From positions 248,001 to 312,000 of the forward strand of contig NZ_JAAGPR010000008.1 of the NCBI RefSeq assembly GCF_017104965.1: a DNA stretch of 64,000 bases. The letters are read 5' to 3'. The position numbers and the translations under genes were made by a program. This stretch comes from Paraburkholderia sp. Ac-20340 (GTDB lineage Bacteria > Pseudomonadota > Gammaproteobacteria > Burkholderiales > Burkholderiaceae). Numbering within the stretch: position 1 is the first letter of the stretch; the number at the start of each line of letters is the position of its first letter. Below the pieces are notes generated by a model. The model was not told the origin of the DNA. It was given only the letters and a program-made list of their open reading frames with translations, and did not search any database. Positions 35,718-44,028 of the stretch are shown one piece after another.

Positions 35718-35743
35718 GCGTCAAGCGATGCGCTGCGGCGGAT

Positions 35744-36112
35744 TTATTCGCCGATCGCGCGCGCCGCCGTATCGAGTTCCTGATTCAGCACGTGCTGTTC
35801 GTCGCCCGAAATGCCGCCGCCATGCTGGGCGGCCATGTCGTGCGCTTCGCCGCGAATGGTGTCGAGACGGTGATGCAGCGCGCCACCCTGGGGCGGCGGG
35901 TAGTAGCCCTGATTCACGCGGTTGTCGATGCGATGGCTCAGGTTGTCGATGCGCGCATCGATCTGATGCAGACGGTCCACGGCCACTTCATGCGGATTCG
36001 GGCCGCTGCGCACAGCGGGCTGGTTGACGACGCACGCGGCGAGCGTCGAAACGAGCGCGCTCGCGGCGGCGAATTGAACGGTACGGCGGAAGGCACGGTT
36101 GATACGGGTCAT
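35744..36112 (-). CDS. Small predicted outer-membrane lipoprotein
   Basis: A 122-residue protein with a lipoprotein signal: a basic N-terminus, a hydrophobic stretch and the lipobox LAAC, with Cys27 as the lipidated residue. The mature part has repeated amphipathic segments of the type HQIDARIDNLSHRIDNRV, suggesting a short coiled coil. A Gly/His-rich region with YYPPPQGG and a helical C-terminus follow. AAGGAGAG before the ATG makes the start secure. I do not recognise the family; the pattern resembles small helical periplasmic lipoproteins such as those that bind the cell wall or chaperone. Own terminator, so monocistronic. Confidence 0.7.
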   Translation of the reverse strand: MTRINRAFRRTVQFAAASALVSTLAACVVNQPAVRSGPNPHEVAVDRLHQIDARIDNLSHRIDNRVNQGYYPPPQGGALHHRLDTIRGEAHDMAAQHGGGISGDEQHVLNQELDTAARAIGE

Positions 36113-36288
36113 TGCTTCGACTCTCCTTGTGGTCATTGCTGCTCTTTTTGGCGTTGTACGTCGGCAAACGTCCCGCGCGCGCGGTGCGATGACCGCGCGG
36201 CTTGCGGCAGATGTAACCGTTTGTATGGACCTTTCAGCCGCGTCGGCGGACTGCAAGGTAGCGACGCTCAAGCCACAAGCCTCAAGGC

Positions 36289-37338
36289 TCAGGCAGCACG
36301 CGAAAACGCGATCGTGCGGCCTTCGGCTGCGCTTTGCATGGCCAGTTCGACGATCGTCATCACGTCGATGGCGTCCTGCGGGCTCACCGGGAACGGCTGG
36401 CCGTCGCGGATCGCGGCCGCCAGCGCGCGGTACAGATCGGCGTAATTGCCGGCTGCGTTGGGCACTTCGCACTCCGACTCCTGGCCGTCGTCGGCCATGG
36501 TGTGCAGGCGGCCGGCCTCGTTGCCGGCGCCGAAACCGGACTGGCCGGGGCGCAGGCCCGCCTTCAACTGGTCTTCCTGGGTATCGAGGCCGTTCTTCAG
36601 GTAGCTGCCGCGCGTGCCGTGGATCGCGAAACGCGGCGCGTAGGCGGCCAGCGCGCTTGCGTGCAGCACGGCGTCGAGACCGTCGTAACGCAGCACGATA
36701 TGCGCGTAATCGGGTGCGCTGGCGTTGTCGCGGCGCGTGTGGACGAAGGCCGTCACCGCTTGCGGCGCGCCGAACAGGGCCAGCGTCTGGTCGATCAGAT
36801 GCGGGCCGAGATCGTAGAGCAGGCCGCCGCCGCGCGTGGCGTCCTCGCGCCAGCGCTGACGCACCAGCGGGCGGAAGCGGTCGAAGTGCGATTCGTAATG
36901 CGTGACGCGGCCAAGCTCGCCGTTCGCGATCAGTTGTTTGACGGTGAGGAAATCGCCATCCCAGCGGCGGTTGTGGAAGGGCGCGAACACCAGACCGCGC
37001 TGCTTCGCGATGGCCGCGAGCGTGCGCGCCTCTTCGGCGGTGAGCGTGACGGGTTTGTCGACCAGCACATGCTTGCCGCGCTCCAGCGTGCGGCGCGCGA
37101 GCTCGTAATGCGTGTCGTTGGGCGTGGCGATGACGACGCATTCGATGGCGTCGAGTGCGAGCAGCGCGTCGATATCGGGCACGATCGCGGCGTCCGGGTA
37201 ATCGGCCTGCGCGCGCTCGGCCTGGCTCGTGGCGATGGCGGCAAGCGTGGCAGCGCCGCTATGGGCGATCACGGGAGCGTGGAAGGTCTGGCCGGCGAAG
37301 CCGTAGCCCATCAGGCCGATTTGCAGCGGTGCAGTCAT
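36289..37338 (-). CDS. Gfo/Idh/MocA family NAD(P)-dependent oxidoreductase
   Basis: A 349-residue two-domain dehydrogenase. The N-terminal Rossmann fold has IGLMGYGFAGQTFHAPVI (the nucleotide-binding GxGxxG/A region), followed by VVIATPNDTHYELARR and the family signature HVLVDKPVT, where the lysine contacts the cofactor and substrate. The C-terminal domain has GGGLLYDLGPHLIDQ with the catalytic-region His. The pattern is close to the YdgJ/YhhX branch, which acts on scyllo-inositol or sugar derivatives; the substrate here is unknown. GAGGA lies before the ATG. It is transcribed divergently from rep. Confidence 0.88.
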   Translation of the reverse strand: MTAPLQIGLMGYGFAGQTFHAPVIAHSGAATLAAIATSQAERAQADYPDAAIVPDIDALLALDAIECVVIATPNDTHYELARRTLERGKHVLVDKPVTLTAEEARTLAAIAKQRGLVFAPFHNRRWDGDFLTVKQLIANGELGRVTHYESHFDRFRPLVRQRWREDATRGGGLLYDLGPHLIDQTLALFGAPQAVTAFVHTRRDNASAPDYAHIVLRYDGLDAVLHASALAAYAPRFAIHGTRGSYLKNGLDTQEDQLKAGLRPGQSGFGAGNEAGRLHTMADDGQESECEVPNAAGNYADLYRALAAAIRDGQPFPVSPQDAIDVMTIVELAMQSAAEGRTIAFSRAA

Positions 37339-37727
37339 GAAGCGCGTCCTCTTTCCAGCGGTTTGCAGAAGGTGATGCAGCGGTGATGCAGCATGCCCGG
37401 CGGCAGCGCGGGTAGCGTGGCCGCAGGCGGAGGCAAGGGGCTATTTTGGCACGCACGACGCCGCGCGTGGCGGCCCGCAAGGGACAGATGAGCCGTGGCG
37501 AGCGGGCCTGGATCGGCCATTAGCGGGGTGACATCGGCAGGGCGGCCGGGCGTGTTAACATCGCACCTCTCGCGCGAGAGGCCCGGTGCGCTGAACCAGC
37601 CGCGCCCTGGTTGTTTCGCCTCTCGCCCGCGCGGCTCGCCGCGTCTGCGCCGTCCAGCGTCGCAGACAGCGCGAACGAAGCCCGCGCCTCCCAGCCGTAA
37701 CCACCCGTTTTTCACTTCCAGGCAACG
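37339..37727. other. Divergent intergenic region upstream of rep, with a perfect palindrome
   Basis: No gene is supported in these 389 bases between the oxidoreductase and rep. CCTCTCGCGCGAGAGG at 37566-37581 is a perfect 16-base palindrome about 145 bases before rep, the kind of site a dimeric repressor or a methylase could recognise. No confident promoter was chosen. Confidence 0.45.
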
Positions 37728-39818
37728 ATGTCCGCAGGTCTGAACCCCGCCCAAAACGAAGCGGTGCGCTATCTCGACGGTCCCTGTCTCGTGCTCGCCG
37801 GCGCGGGCAGCGGCAAGACGCGCGTCATCACGCAGAAGATCGCGCACCTGATCGAAGCGAAAGGCTTCGAACCGCGCCATATCGCGGCCGTCACCTTCAC
37901 CAACAAGGCCGCCGCCGAAATGCGCGAGCGCGTGGGCAAGCTGCTCGAAGGCAAGACGCTCACGACGCCCGGCAAGGAAGGCCGCAAGGTGCCCGCTCAC
38001 CAGCTCACGGTCTGTACCTTCCACTCGCTGGGCGTGCAGATTTTGCGTCAGGAAGCCGAGCATCTCGGCCTCAAGCCCCAGTTCTCGATCATGGATTCGG
38101 ACGACTGTTTCTCCATGATCCAGGAGCAGGTCGGCTCGACCGATAAAGGCTTTATCCGCAAGATCCAGTCGATCATTTCGCTCTGGAAGAACGGCCTCGT
38201 GATGCCCGAGGAAGCGCTTGCGACGGCTTCGAACGAAGACGAACACCAGGCCGCCATCGTCTACCGCAACTACATGGCGACGCTGCACGCCTATCAGGCG
38301 GTGGACTTCGACGATCTGATCCGCCTGCCCGCCGAACTGTTCGCGAAGAACGAGCAGGTGCGCGAGCGCTGGCAGAACAAGCTGCGCTACCTGCTGGTCG
38401 ACGAATACCAGGACACCAACACCTGCCAGTACGAGCTGCTCAAGCTGCTGGCGGGCCCGCGCGCGGCGTTCACGGCCGTGGGCGACGACGACCAGGCCAT
38501 CTACGGCTGGCGCGGCGCGACGATCGAAAATCTGGCGCAGCTCGGCAAGGATTATCCGAAGCTGCACGTCATCAAGCTCGAACAGAACTACCGCTCGACG
38601 GTGCGCATTCTGACGGCGGCGAACAACGTCATCGCGAACAATCCGAAGCTGTTCGAGAAGAAGCTCTGGTCCGAGCACGGCATGGGCGACACGATCACCG
38701 TCACACCCTGCAACGACGAAGAGCACGAAGCGGAGTCGGTGGTGTTCCGGCTTTCCGCGCACAAGTTCGAGCGCCGCGCGCAGTTTCGCGACTACGCGAT
38801 CCTGTATCGCGGCAACTTCCAGGCGCGCATCTTCGAACAGGTGCTGCGCCGCGAACGCATTCCGTACGTGCTCTCGGGCGGCCAGTCGTTCTTCGATAAA
38901 GCCGAAATCAAGGACATCTGCGCGTATCTGCGCCTGATCGCCAACCACGACGACGATCCCGCCTTCATCCGCGCGATCACGACGCCGCGCCGGGGCGTGG
39001 GCAACACCACGCTCGAAGCGCTCGGCTCGTTTGCGGGGCAGGCGAAGGTGTCGCTGTTCGAGGCGGTGTACATGGGCGGCATCGAGGCGCGGCTGTCCGC
39101 GCGCCAGGTCGAACCGATGCGCGTGTTCTGCGACTTCATGCAGCGTCTGGCCGAGCGCGCGCTCAAGGAACCGGCGACCGTCGTGCTCGACGATTTGATG
39201 GACGCGATCCACTACGAGGCCTATCTGTACGACGCCTTCGACGAGCGCCAGGCGCAGTCGAAGTGGCAGAACGTGCTGGAATTCCTCGAGTGGCTCAAGC
39301 GCAAGGGCACCAAGCCCGAGCAGGAGATCGGCGAAGACAGTGAAGCCACCGGCTACGACAACACCGACGGTCTCGCCGATACCGGCAAGAACCTGATGGG
39401 CCTGATCCAGACCGTCGCGCTGATGTCGATGCTCGAAGGCAAGGAAGAAGACCCGGACGCGGTGCGCCTTTCGACGGTGCATGCGTCAAAGGGGCTGGAG
39501 TATCCGCACGTGTTCCTGGTGGGCGTCGAGGAAGGCATCATGCCGCACCGTGGCGGCTCGGAAGACGACATCATCGACGATTCGCGCATCGAGGAAGAGC
39601 GCCGTCTGATGTACGTGGCGATCACGCGTGCGCAGCGCAGCCTGCATCTGAACTGGTGCAAGAAGCGCAAGCGGGCGCGCGAGACGGTGGTGTGCGAAGC
39701 GTCGCGCTTCATCCCCGAGATGGAACTGGACGACGCGCCGCCGCCGACCGCCGAGGAAGCGCCGATGTCGCCGAAGGACCGGCTGGCGAGCTTGAAGGCG
39801 TTGCTGCAGAAGGGCTGA
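37728..39818 (+). CDS. rep: ATP-dependent DNA helicase Rep (UvrD/PcrA family)
   Basis: Superfamily 1A 3'-5' helicase that removes proteins from DNA ahead of the replication fork. The 696-residue protein has Walker A AGAGSGKT at residues 24-31 and motif Ia VTFTNKAAAEM. Walker B reads YLLVDEYQDTNT, motif III GDDDQAIYGWRGA, and motif V VRLSTVHASKGLEYPHV. The GPCLVLAGAGSGKTRVITQK opening, RYLLVDEYQDTNT and KVIKLEQNYRS patterns match E. coli Rep more closely than UvrD. A strong terminator follows. Confidence 0.92.
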   Translation: MSAGLNPAQNEAVRYLDGPCLVLAGAGSGKTRVITQKIAHLIEAKGFEPRHIAAVTFTNKAAAEMRERVGKLLEGKTLTTPGKEGRKVPAHQLTVCTFHSLGVQILRQEAEHLGLKPQFSIMDSDDCFSMIQEQVGSTDKGFIRKIQSIISLWKNGLVMPEEALATASNEDEHQAAIVYRNYMATLHAYQAVDFDDLIRLPAELFAKNEQVRERWQNKLRYLLVDEYQDTNTCQYELLKLLAGPRAAFTAVGDDDQAIYGWRGATIENLAQLGKDYPKLHVIKLEQNYRSTVRILTAANNVIANNPKLFEKKLWSEHGMGDTITVTPCNDEEHEAESVVFRLSAHKFERRAQFRDYAILYRGNFQARIFEQVLRRERIPYVLSGGQSFFDKAEIKDICAYLRLIANHDDDPAFIRAITTPRRGVGNTTLEALGSFAGQAKVSLFEAVYMGGIEARLSARQVEPMRVFCDFMQRLAERALKEPATVVLDDLMDAIHYEAYLYDAFDERQAQSKWQNVLEFLEWLKRKGTKPEQEIGEDSEATGYDNTDGLADTGKNLMGLIQTVALMSMLEGKEEDPDAVRLSTVHASKGLEYPHVFLVGVEEGIMPHRGGSEDDIIDDSRIEEERRLMYVAITRAQRSLHLNWCKKRKRARETVVCEASRFIPEMELDDAPPPTAEEAPMSPKDRLASLKALLQKG

Positions 39819-39840
39819 GTTTTACGACGCTGAAAACGTG

Positions 39841-39878
39841 AAGGGCCGCATCGATCGACGATGCGGCCCTTTGTTTTT
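39841..39878 (+). terminator. Terminator after rep
   Basis: AAGGGCCGCATCG and CGATGCGGCCCTT form a perfect 13-bp stem with a five-base loop, followed by TGTTTTT. It stands between the convergent rep and cytochrome c genes. Confidence 0.88.
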
Positions 39879-39923
39879 CTGCGCCTTCTACGCATTCAGC
39901 GCTTTCAGCGATGCGCGGCAGGC

Positions 39924-40829
39924 TTACTTCGCGGCGCTCACCATGTAATCGACGGCGGCTTTGACGTCGGCGTCGGAGGCGTTGGAGCCGCCTTTCGGGG
40001 GCATCTGGCCTTTGCCGTGCAGCGCGTAGTTGTAGACCGTGTCGATCGGATCTTTCAGACGCGGCGCCCAGTCGGCCTTGTTGCCGAACTTCGGCGCGCC
40101 GAGCACGCCCGCCGCGTGGCAGGCCTGACAGACCTGCGTGTAAAGCGCCTTGCCGGCCTGCGAGGCGTCGGCGCTTTGCGTCGCGCCGCCTGCCGGTGCC
40201 GAACCGGTCTGGGGAATCGCGGCGATCGCTGCGGCCGCCGCCGAGGCTTGCGCGGCGTTGGCGTCCATCACACCGGAGGCCGGCGCTGCGGCCGCCGCAC
40301 CCGACGCGGCGTTGGCTGCGCCTGGCGCGGGCTTGGGCGGGTCCTGGAAGTTCGCGCCGCCGTGGTTCGCCATATAGGCGACGGCGAGGCCGATCTCGTA
40401 ATCGGAATAATCGTCCGGGTTCGTGCCGCCGCGCGCGGGCATCGCGCCCTTGCCGGCGAGCGCCGTGTGCCAGAGCGTGTCGTAGCCCTGCGCGATGCGC
40501 GGCGCCCAGTCGCCCGAGTTGCCGAACTTGGGTGCGCCAGCCGCGCCGCTCGCATGACACGCCGAGCAGACCGCCTGATAGACCTGCTCGCCGGTCTTGT
40601 AGACGCGCGGCGCATTGGCGTCGCGAACCGACACCTGCGCGATGGGCGCAATACGGCTGGTGACCTGCTGGACAGAAAGCTCGTCGGTGCCTGCGCCGGT
40701 GCGCGTCGTGTTATCGACGTAGTACGCAAGCAGAATGATGATGACGATGGGGACGGCAAACCCGGCAATGACAGCGGCAATCAGCTGGCCGGGCGTTTTG
40801 ATCGGGGCTCCGTGGGGTGCTTCGCTCAT
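39924..40829 (-). CDS. Membrane-anchored di-haem cytochrome c (c5-like)
   Basis: A 301-residue electron carrier anchored by one N-terminal helix (LIAAVIAGFAVPIVIIILLA). Two c-type haem sites follow, VCSACHASG and VCQACHAAG, each with a downstream methionine ligand region (GAMPARGG and GQMPPKGG). The two cytochrome domains are about 85 residues each and joined by a long Ala-rich linker. They resemble each other (both GAPKFGN... and W[AR]PRI/L), so the gene arose by domain duplication. It probably passes electrons from the bc1 complex to a terminal oxidase or enzyme in the periplasm. It is transcribed leftward. Confidence 0.9.
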   Translation of the reverse strand: MSEAPHGAPIKTPGQLIAAVIAGFAVPIVIIILLAYYVDNTTRTGAGTDELSVQQVTSRIAPIAQVSVRDANAPRVYKTGEQVYQAVCSACHASGAAGAPKFGNSGDWAPRIAQGYDTLWHTALAGKGAMPARGGTNPDDYSDYEIGLAVAYMANHGGANFQDPPKPAPGAANAASGAAAAAPASGVMDANAAQASAAAAAIAAIPQTGSAPAGGATQSADASQAGKALYTQVCQACHAAGVLGAPKFGNKADWAPRLKDPIDTVYNYALHGKGQMPPKGGSNASDADVKAAVDYMVSAAK

Positions 40830-41203
40830 GCTTGTCTCGTCTCCCGTTGGTTTTTTGGTGAGCGGTACAGCAGGACGGCATTAGCCTTGCGATTGAGCAA
40901 ACAGGGACGATTATAGACGCAAGGTTTCGCCGCCGGTGGCCGCGCGCGAGGGGTGTTCAGCGGGCGTTTACCCGAAGCCGGTGCGGCTGCCGGCGGGTGG
41001 TTTTGCAATTCGTGACGGATCATCGGCCGGGATTGTCGCGCTTCTTGCCGCATTGTGCCGCGAGCCGCGCCGCTCAAGGCTTCAAAAGGCCGCCAGGTGG
41101 ACGCCGTCATGGAAACCGGGTATTCTCTCGGTCTCTTTGACGTTGCTATCTCCCCCGTGTTCATCGGGCTGATCGCAGCGCTCGAATGGCAATAAATGGC
41201 AAC
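40830..41203. other. Intergenic region between the cytochrome and tRNA-Arg
   Basis: No gene is supported. ATTATA at 40910-40915 reads TATAAT on the minus strand, about 80 bases before the cytochrome start, and is a candidate -10, but I see no good -35. A TTGACG at 41137-41142 lies 60 bases before the tRNA without a clear -10. Confidence 0.35.
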
Positions 41204-41279
41204 GCGCCCGTAGCTCAATGGATAGAGTACTGCCCTCCGAAGGCAGGGGTTGCTGGTTCGATCCCAGCCGGGCGCGCCA
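41204..41279 (+). tRNA. tRNA-Arg (anticodon CCG)
   Basis: A 76-base cloverleaf can be folded by eye. The acceptor GCGCCCG/CGGGCGC is perfectly paired, with discriminator G and encoded CCA at 41277-41279. The anticodon stem CTGCC/GGCAG encloses CTCCGAA, with anticodon CCG at 41237-41239. The T arm is GCTGG-TTCGATC-CCAGC. It decodes CGG. It marks the left edge of the acyl/flagellar modification locus. Confidence 0.95.
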
Positions 41280-41702
41280 AGAATTGCATCGCTTCTCCAT
41301 CCGTAATCCCACCGCAGTTTTCGAGACTCGACGCGCACTCGCGCAGCTTTGGCATTCCCGGATCAATCCATAGACCGCCCATGACCTCCGCCCACGGTGG
41401 ACGATAAAGCGGTTCATTGCGCCCGTCGATCCGACCTCGCTTCCCGCAATACCCGCAGCCCTTGCAGACCTAACCGACTCCAGACGTCCGCCTGGCGCCC
41501 GGTTTGCGCCCGTCCAGCCCGTCCACAAGCCGTAAATTGGAGGGTTTTTTCGTGCCATCTCTGCGATTCGATCCAGGGCGTCTGCCTGCATACTCCTCCC
41601 ACGGAATTCTCGCGACATCTGGGCCGCCGGCCGACGTGCCGCAGCAGCCCTTCACGGCGCCAGGCACGTTACGCGTGTCTTGCCTTTTCGCAGGTTTCTA
41701 AC
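41280..41702. other. Non-coding stretch between tRNA-Arg and the modification operon
   Basis: No gene is supported in these 423 bases. The promoter of the long operon should lie here. I found neither integrase remains nor a repeated tRNA 3' end, and no convincing sigma70, sigma28 or sigma54 boxes. Confidence 0.4.
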
Positions 41703-42359
41703 GTGACACGCAAACTTTTCATTTACGGCGCTGGCGGCTTCGGCAAGGAAGTCATGGACGTCGCCCGGCGCCAGAACGCAGCCACGAAGGCATGGGCCGA
41801 CATCTGTTTCGTCGATGACATCTGCGACGAACGCGTGCGTCACGGTGCGAACGTACTGCGCTTCGACGAGATCCGTGAAGAGCTGGATCAGTGCGAGTTC
41901 GTGATTGCGGTTGGCGAACCGGCCGGGCGCGAAAAGCTCGCAGCGAAACTGCGTGCAGAGGGCGCCCGCCTCGGGCGCGTGATCGACACCAGCTCGATTG
42001 TTGCCGCGAGTGCGCGCGTGGGCGACGGCGTGATCGTCACGCCTTTTTGCTCGATTTCCAGCGATGCCGTACTCGGCGCCCACGCGTGTGTGAACACGAT
42101 GGCGATCGTCGGCCACGACGTGCAGGTCGGCGACCACACGGTGATCTCGTCGATGGTGAATCTGGGAGGCGCGAGCGTTATCGGCAGCGGCAGCTATATC
42201 GGCATGGGTGCGCTGATCAAGGAGGGCGTGCGCATCGGCTCGAATACGATCATCGGCATGGGCTCGGTCGTGTACGGCGACATTCCAGACGACGTGATCG
42301 CGCTCGGCAATCCGGCGCGCGTGGCGCGTCCCAATACCGACCGTAAGGTCTTCAAGTGA
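41703..42359 (+). CDS. NeuD/PglD-like sugar O- or N-acyltransferase
   Basis: A 218-residue left-handed beta-helix acyltransferase. The N-terminal Rossmann-like part starts RKLFIYGAGGFGKEVMDVAR, the standard NeuD/PglD opening that binds the sugar nucleotide. The C-terminal hexapeptide repeats run from VAASARVGDGVIVTPF to GMGSVVYGDIPDDV. Family members acetylate amino or hydroxy groups of nucleotide-linked sugars; a histidine in the NTMAIVGHDVQVGDH stretch is the likely base. GTG 41703 is chosen because similarity starts there; the frame upstream is low-quality. Its stop overlaps a GTG of the next gene. First gene of an eleven-gene operon. Confidence 0.8.
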   Translation: MTRKLFIYGAGGFGKEVMDVARRQNAATKAWADICFVDDICDERVRHGANVLRFDEIREELDQCEFVIAVGEPAGREKLAAKLRAEGARLGRVIDTSSIVAASARVGDGVIVTPFCSISSDAVLGAHACVNTMAIVGHDVQVGDHTVISSMVNLGGASVIGSGSYIGMGALIKEGVRIGSNTIIGMGSVVYGDIPDDVIALGNPARVARPNTDRKVFK

Positions 42360-42373
42360 AATTGGTATCGAAC

Positions 42374-42613
42374 ATGACTAACAAGGCAACGTACGACAAG
42401 GTGTTCATGGACTGCTTCGCAGTCCCGCAGGACGCGCTGAACGATCAATTCGTCTATCAGTGCGTACCGGCGTGGGATTCGGTTGGCCACATGGGCATGA
42501 TCGCGGCCCTCGAAGACGCGTTCGGCATCATGATGGAAACCGAGGACATCATCGAATTCGGCTCGTACACCATCGGTATCGACAAGCTCAAGAAATACGG
42601 CGTCGAAGTATGA
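42374..42613 (+). CDS. Stand-alone acyl carrier protein
   Basis: A 79-residue acidic helical protein of the ACP family. The phosphopantetheine-bearing serine is probably Ser36 in PAWDSVGHMGMIAALED; the motif is DSV rather than the fatty-acid DSL. A helix rich in acidic residues (METEDIIEF) follows. It differs from the housekeeping AcpP sequence, so it is likely dedicated to the neighbouring enzymes. ATG 42374 gives the normal ACP length; a GTG overlapping the previous stop (42356) would add six residues. The stop overlaps the next start as ATGA. Confidence 0.85.
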   Translation: MTNKATYDKVFMDCFAVPQDALNDQFVYQCVPAWDSVGHMGMIAALEDAFGIMMETEDIIEFGSYTIGIDKLKKYGVEV

Positions 42614-44028
42614 GAGTGAGCCTCATCAGCCGCGAGCATCCACAGCGTCCCGCCTTCATCGAACAGGATGGGCGCGCGCTGAGCTATGCCGGGCTGCACG
42701 AGGCAATCGATGATTGGGCGGCAGACCTGGCGGCCGGAGAGCTGGTGTTCGTGCTCGGGGACAACGATCTGCCGACCGCGCTCTGCTACCTCGGTGCACA
42801 ACGCGGTGGCGCGGTGGCACTACTGCTCGCCCGCAATATTCACGAAGCACAGTTCGCGCGCCTGATGGGTGTCTATCGGCCGTCGCTCGTTTTCATGCCG
42901 GTCACGGCGACCTTGCCGGACGGCGCCACGCTCGTGCGCGAGGCCGGCGGCTACGGGCTTTATCGCCTGCCGCTCGCGGCTGCGTCCCGCCCCGCGCTGC
43001 ACGCGGATCTTGCGTTGCTGCTCGCGACCTCGGGCTCGACGGGTTCGCCCAGGCTCGTGCGCCTGACGATGGCCAATCTCGAGGCGAACGCGGACTCGAT
43101 TGCGCAGTACCTCGGCATCACCTGCGACGAGCGCGCGATCACCTCGTTGCCGATGAACTATTCGTACGGCCTTTCGGTCATCAATAGCCATCTGCGGGTG
43201 GGCGCGTCGATCGTGCTGTCCAACGGTTCGCTGATGGACGGCGGATTCTGGCGTCAGGTCAACGAGCAGCGCGTCACGAGCTTTGCGGGCGTGCCGTTCA
43301 GCTACGACATGCTGCTCAAGCTGCGGCTCGCGCGCATGGAGTTGCCTTCGGTGCGCACGCTCACACAGGCGGGTGGACGCCTCGACCCGGCGAAGCTCGC
43401 GCAAGTCGCCGAAATCTGTCGCGCGAAGGGCATCCGCTTCTTTCCGATGTACGGGCAGACGGAGGCGACAGCGCGCATCGCGTATCTCGAGCCCGAGGAA
43501 ATCGCGCACAAGGCCGGTAGCATCGGTCGCGCGATTCCGGGCGGTCGTCTTTGGCTGGAAAGCGATGACGGTCGCGTGCTCGATGCCGCGGGCGAAGTCG
43601 GCGAACTGATCTACGCCGGCGCGAATGTCTCGATGGGCTACGCCGGGTGCGCCGATGATCTCGCGCTCGGCGACGTGAATCGCGGCGTGCTGCGTACGGG
43701 CGACCTTGCGCGCATCGACGAGGAAGGCTGCTTCTACATCGAAGGGCGACGCCGGCGTTTTCTGAAGATTTTTGGCATTCGCGTCTCGCTCGACGCCGTG
43801 GAGCGTATCGCCGCCGACCTGGGCGTGGTGTGCGCGGCGCACGGTGCGGACGACAAGCTCGTGATTCACGCCGAGCAGACGCCGCAATGGAATGCGCCGG
43901 CTTTGCGTGCCGATCTCGCGCAGCGTATCGGCGTGCATCCATCGGCGATTGCCGTCAACGCCTTGACCGAACTGCCGCGCTTGCCCACAGGAAAGGTGGA
44001 CTATCCATGTCTGAGCCAGTTGTCCTGA
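42610..44028 (+). CDS. Acyl-AMP ligase (ANL superfamily), ACP- or CoA-loading
   Basis: A 472-residue adenylate-forming enzyme, shorter than typical acyl-CoA ligases. It has the phosphate-binding loop LLATSGSTGSPRLVRLT near residues 137-152, FFPMYGQTEATARIAYLEPE near 277-296, RTGDLARIDEEGCFYIEGR near 361, and a C-terminal lysine in LPRLPTGKVDYP near 461. It should activate an acid as the acyl-adenylate and load the adjacent carrier protein or CoA. The chain type is unknown. The start overlaps the ACP stop (ATGA) and the end overlaps the next gene by 22 bases. Confidence 0.85.
   Translation: MRVSLISREHPQRPAFIEQDGRALSYAGLHEAIDDWAADLAAGELVFVLGDNDLPTALCYLGAQRGGAVALLLARNIHEAQFARLMGVYRPSLVFMPVTATLPDGATLVREAGGYGLYRLPLAAASRPALHADLALLLATSGSTGSPRLVRLTMANLEANADSIAQYLGITCDERAITSLPMNYSYGLSVINSHLRVGASIVLSNGSLMDGGFWRQVNEQRVTSFAGVPFSYDMLLKLRLARMELPSVRTLTQAGGRLDPAKLAQVAEICRAKGIRFFPMYGQTEATARIAYLEPEEIAHKAGSIGRAIPGGRLWLESDDGRVLDAAGEVGELIYAGANVSMGYAGCADDLALGDVNRGVLRTGDLARIDEEGCFYIEGRRRRFLKIFGIRVSLDAVERIAADLGVVCAAHGADDKLVIHAEQTPQWNAPALRADLAQRIGVHPSAIAVNALTELPRLPTGKVDYPCLSQLS

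Larger units (their letters stand above)
35471..35743. other. Intergenic stretch upstream of the glycine riboswitch
   Basis: No gene is supported here. It should hold the promoter of the leftward gcv transcript and it contains the 9-bp tandem repeat and the lipoprotein terminator listed separately. I could not single out -35 and -10 boxes with confidence. Confidence 0.4.

Noticed and set aside
41397..41702. Extension of the NeuD-like protein upstream to 41397
   Set aside because: The added residues have no similarity to the family; the Rossmann opening begins right after GTG 41703.
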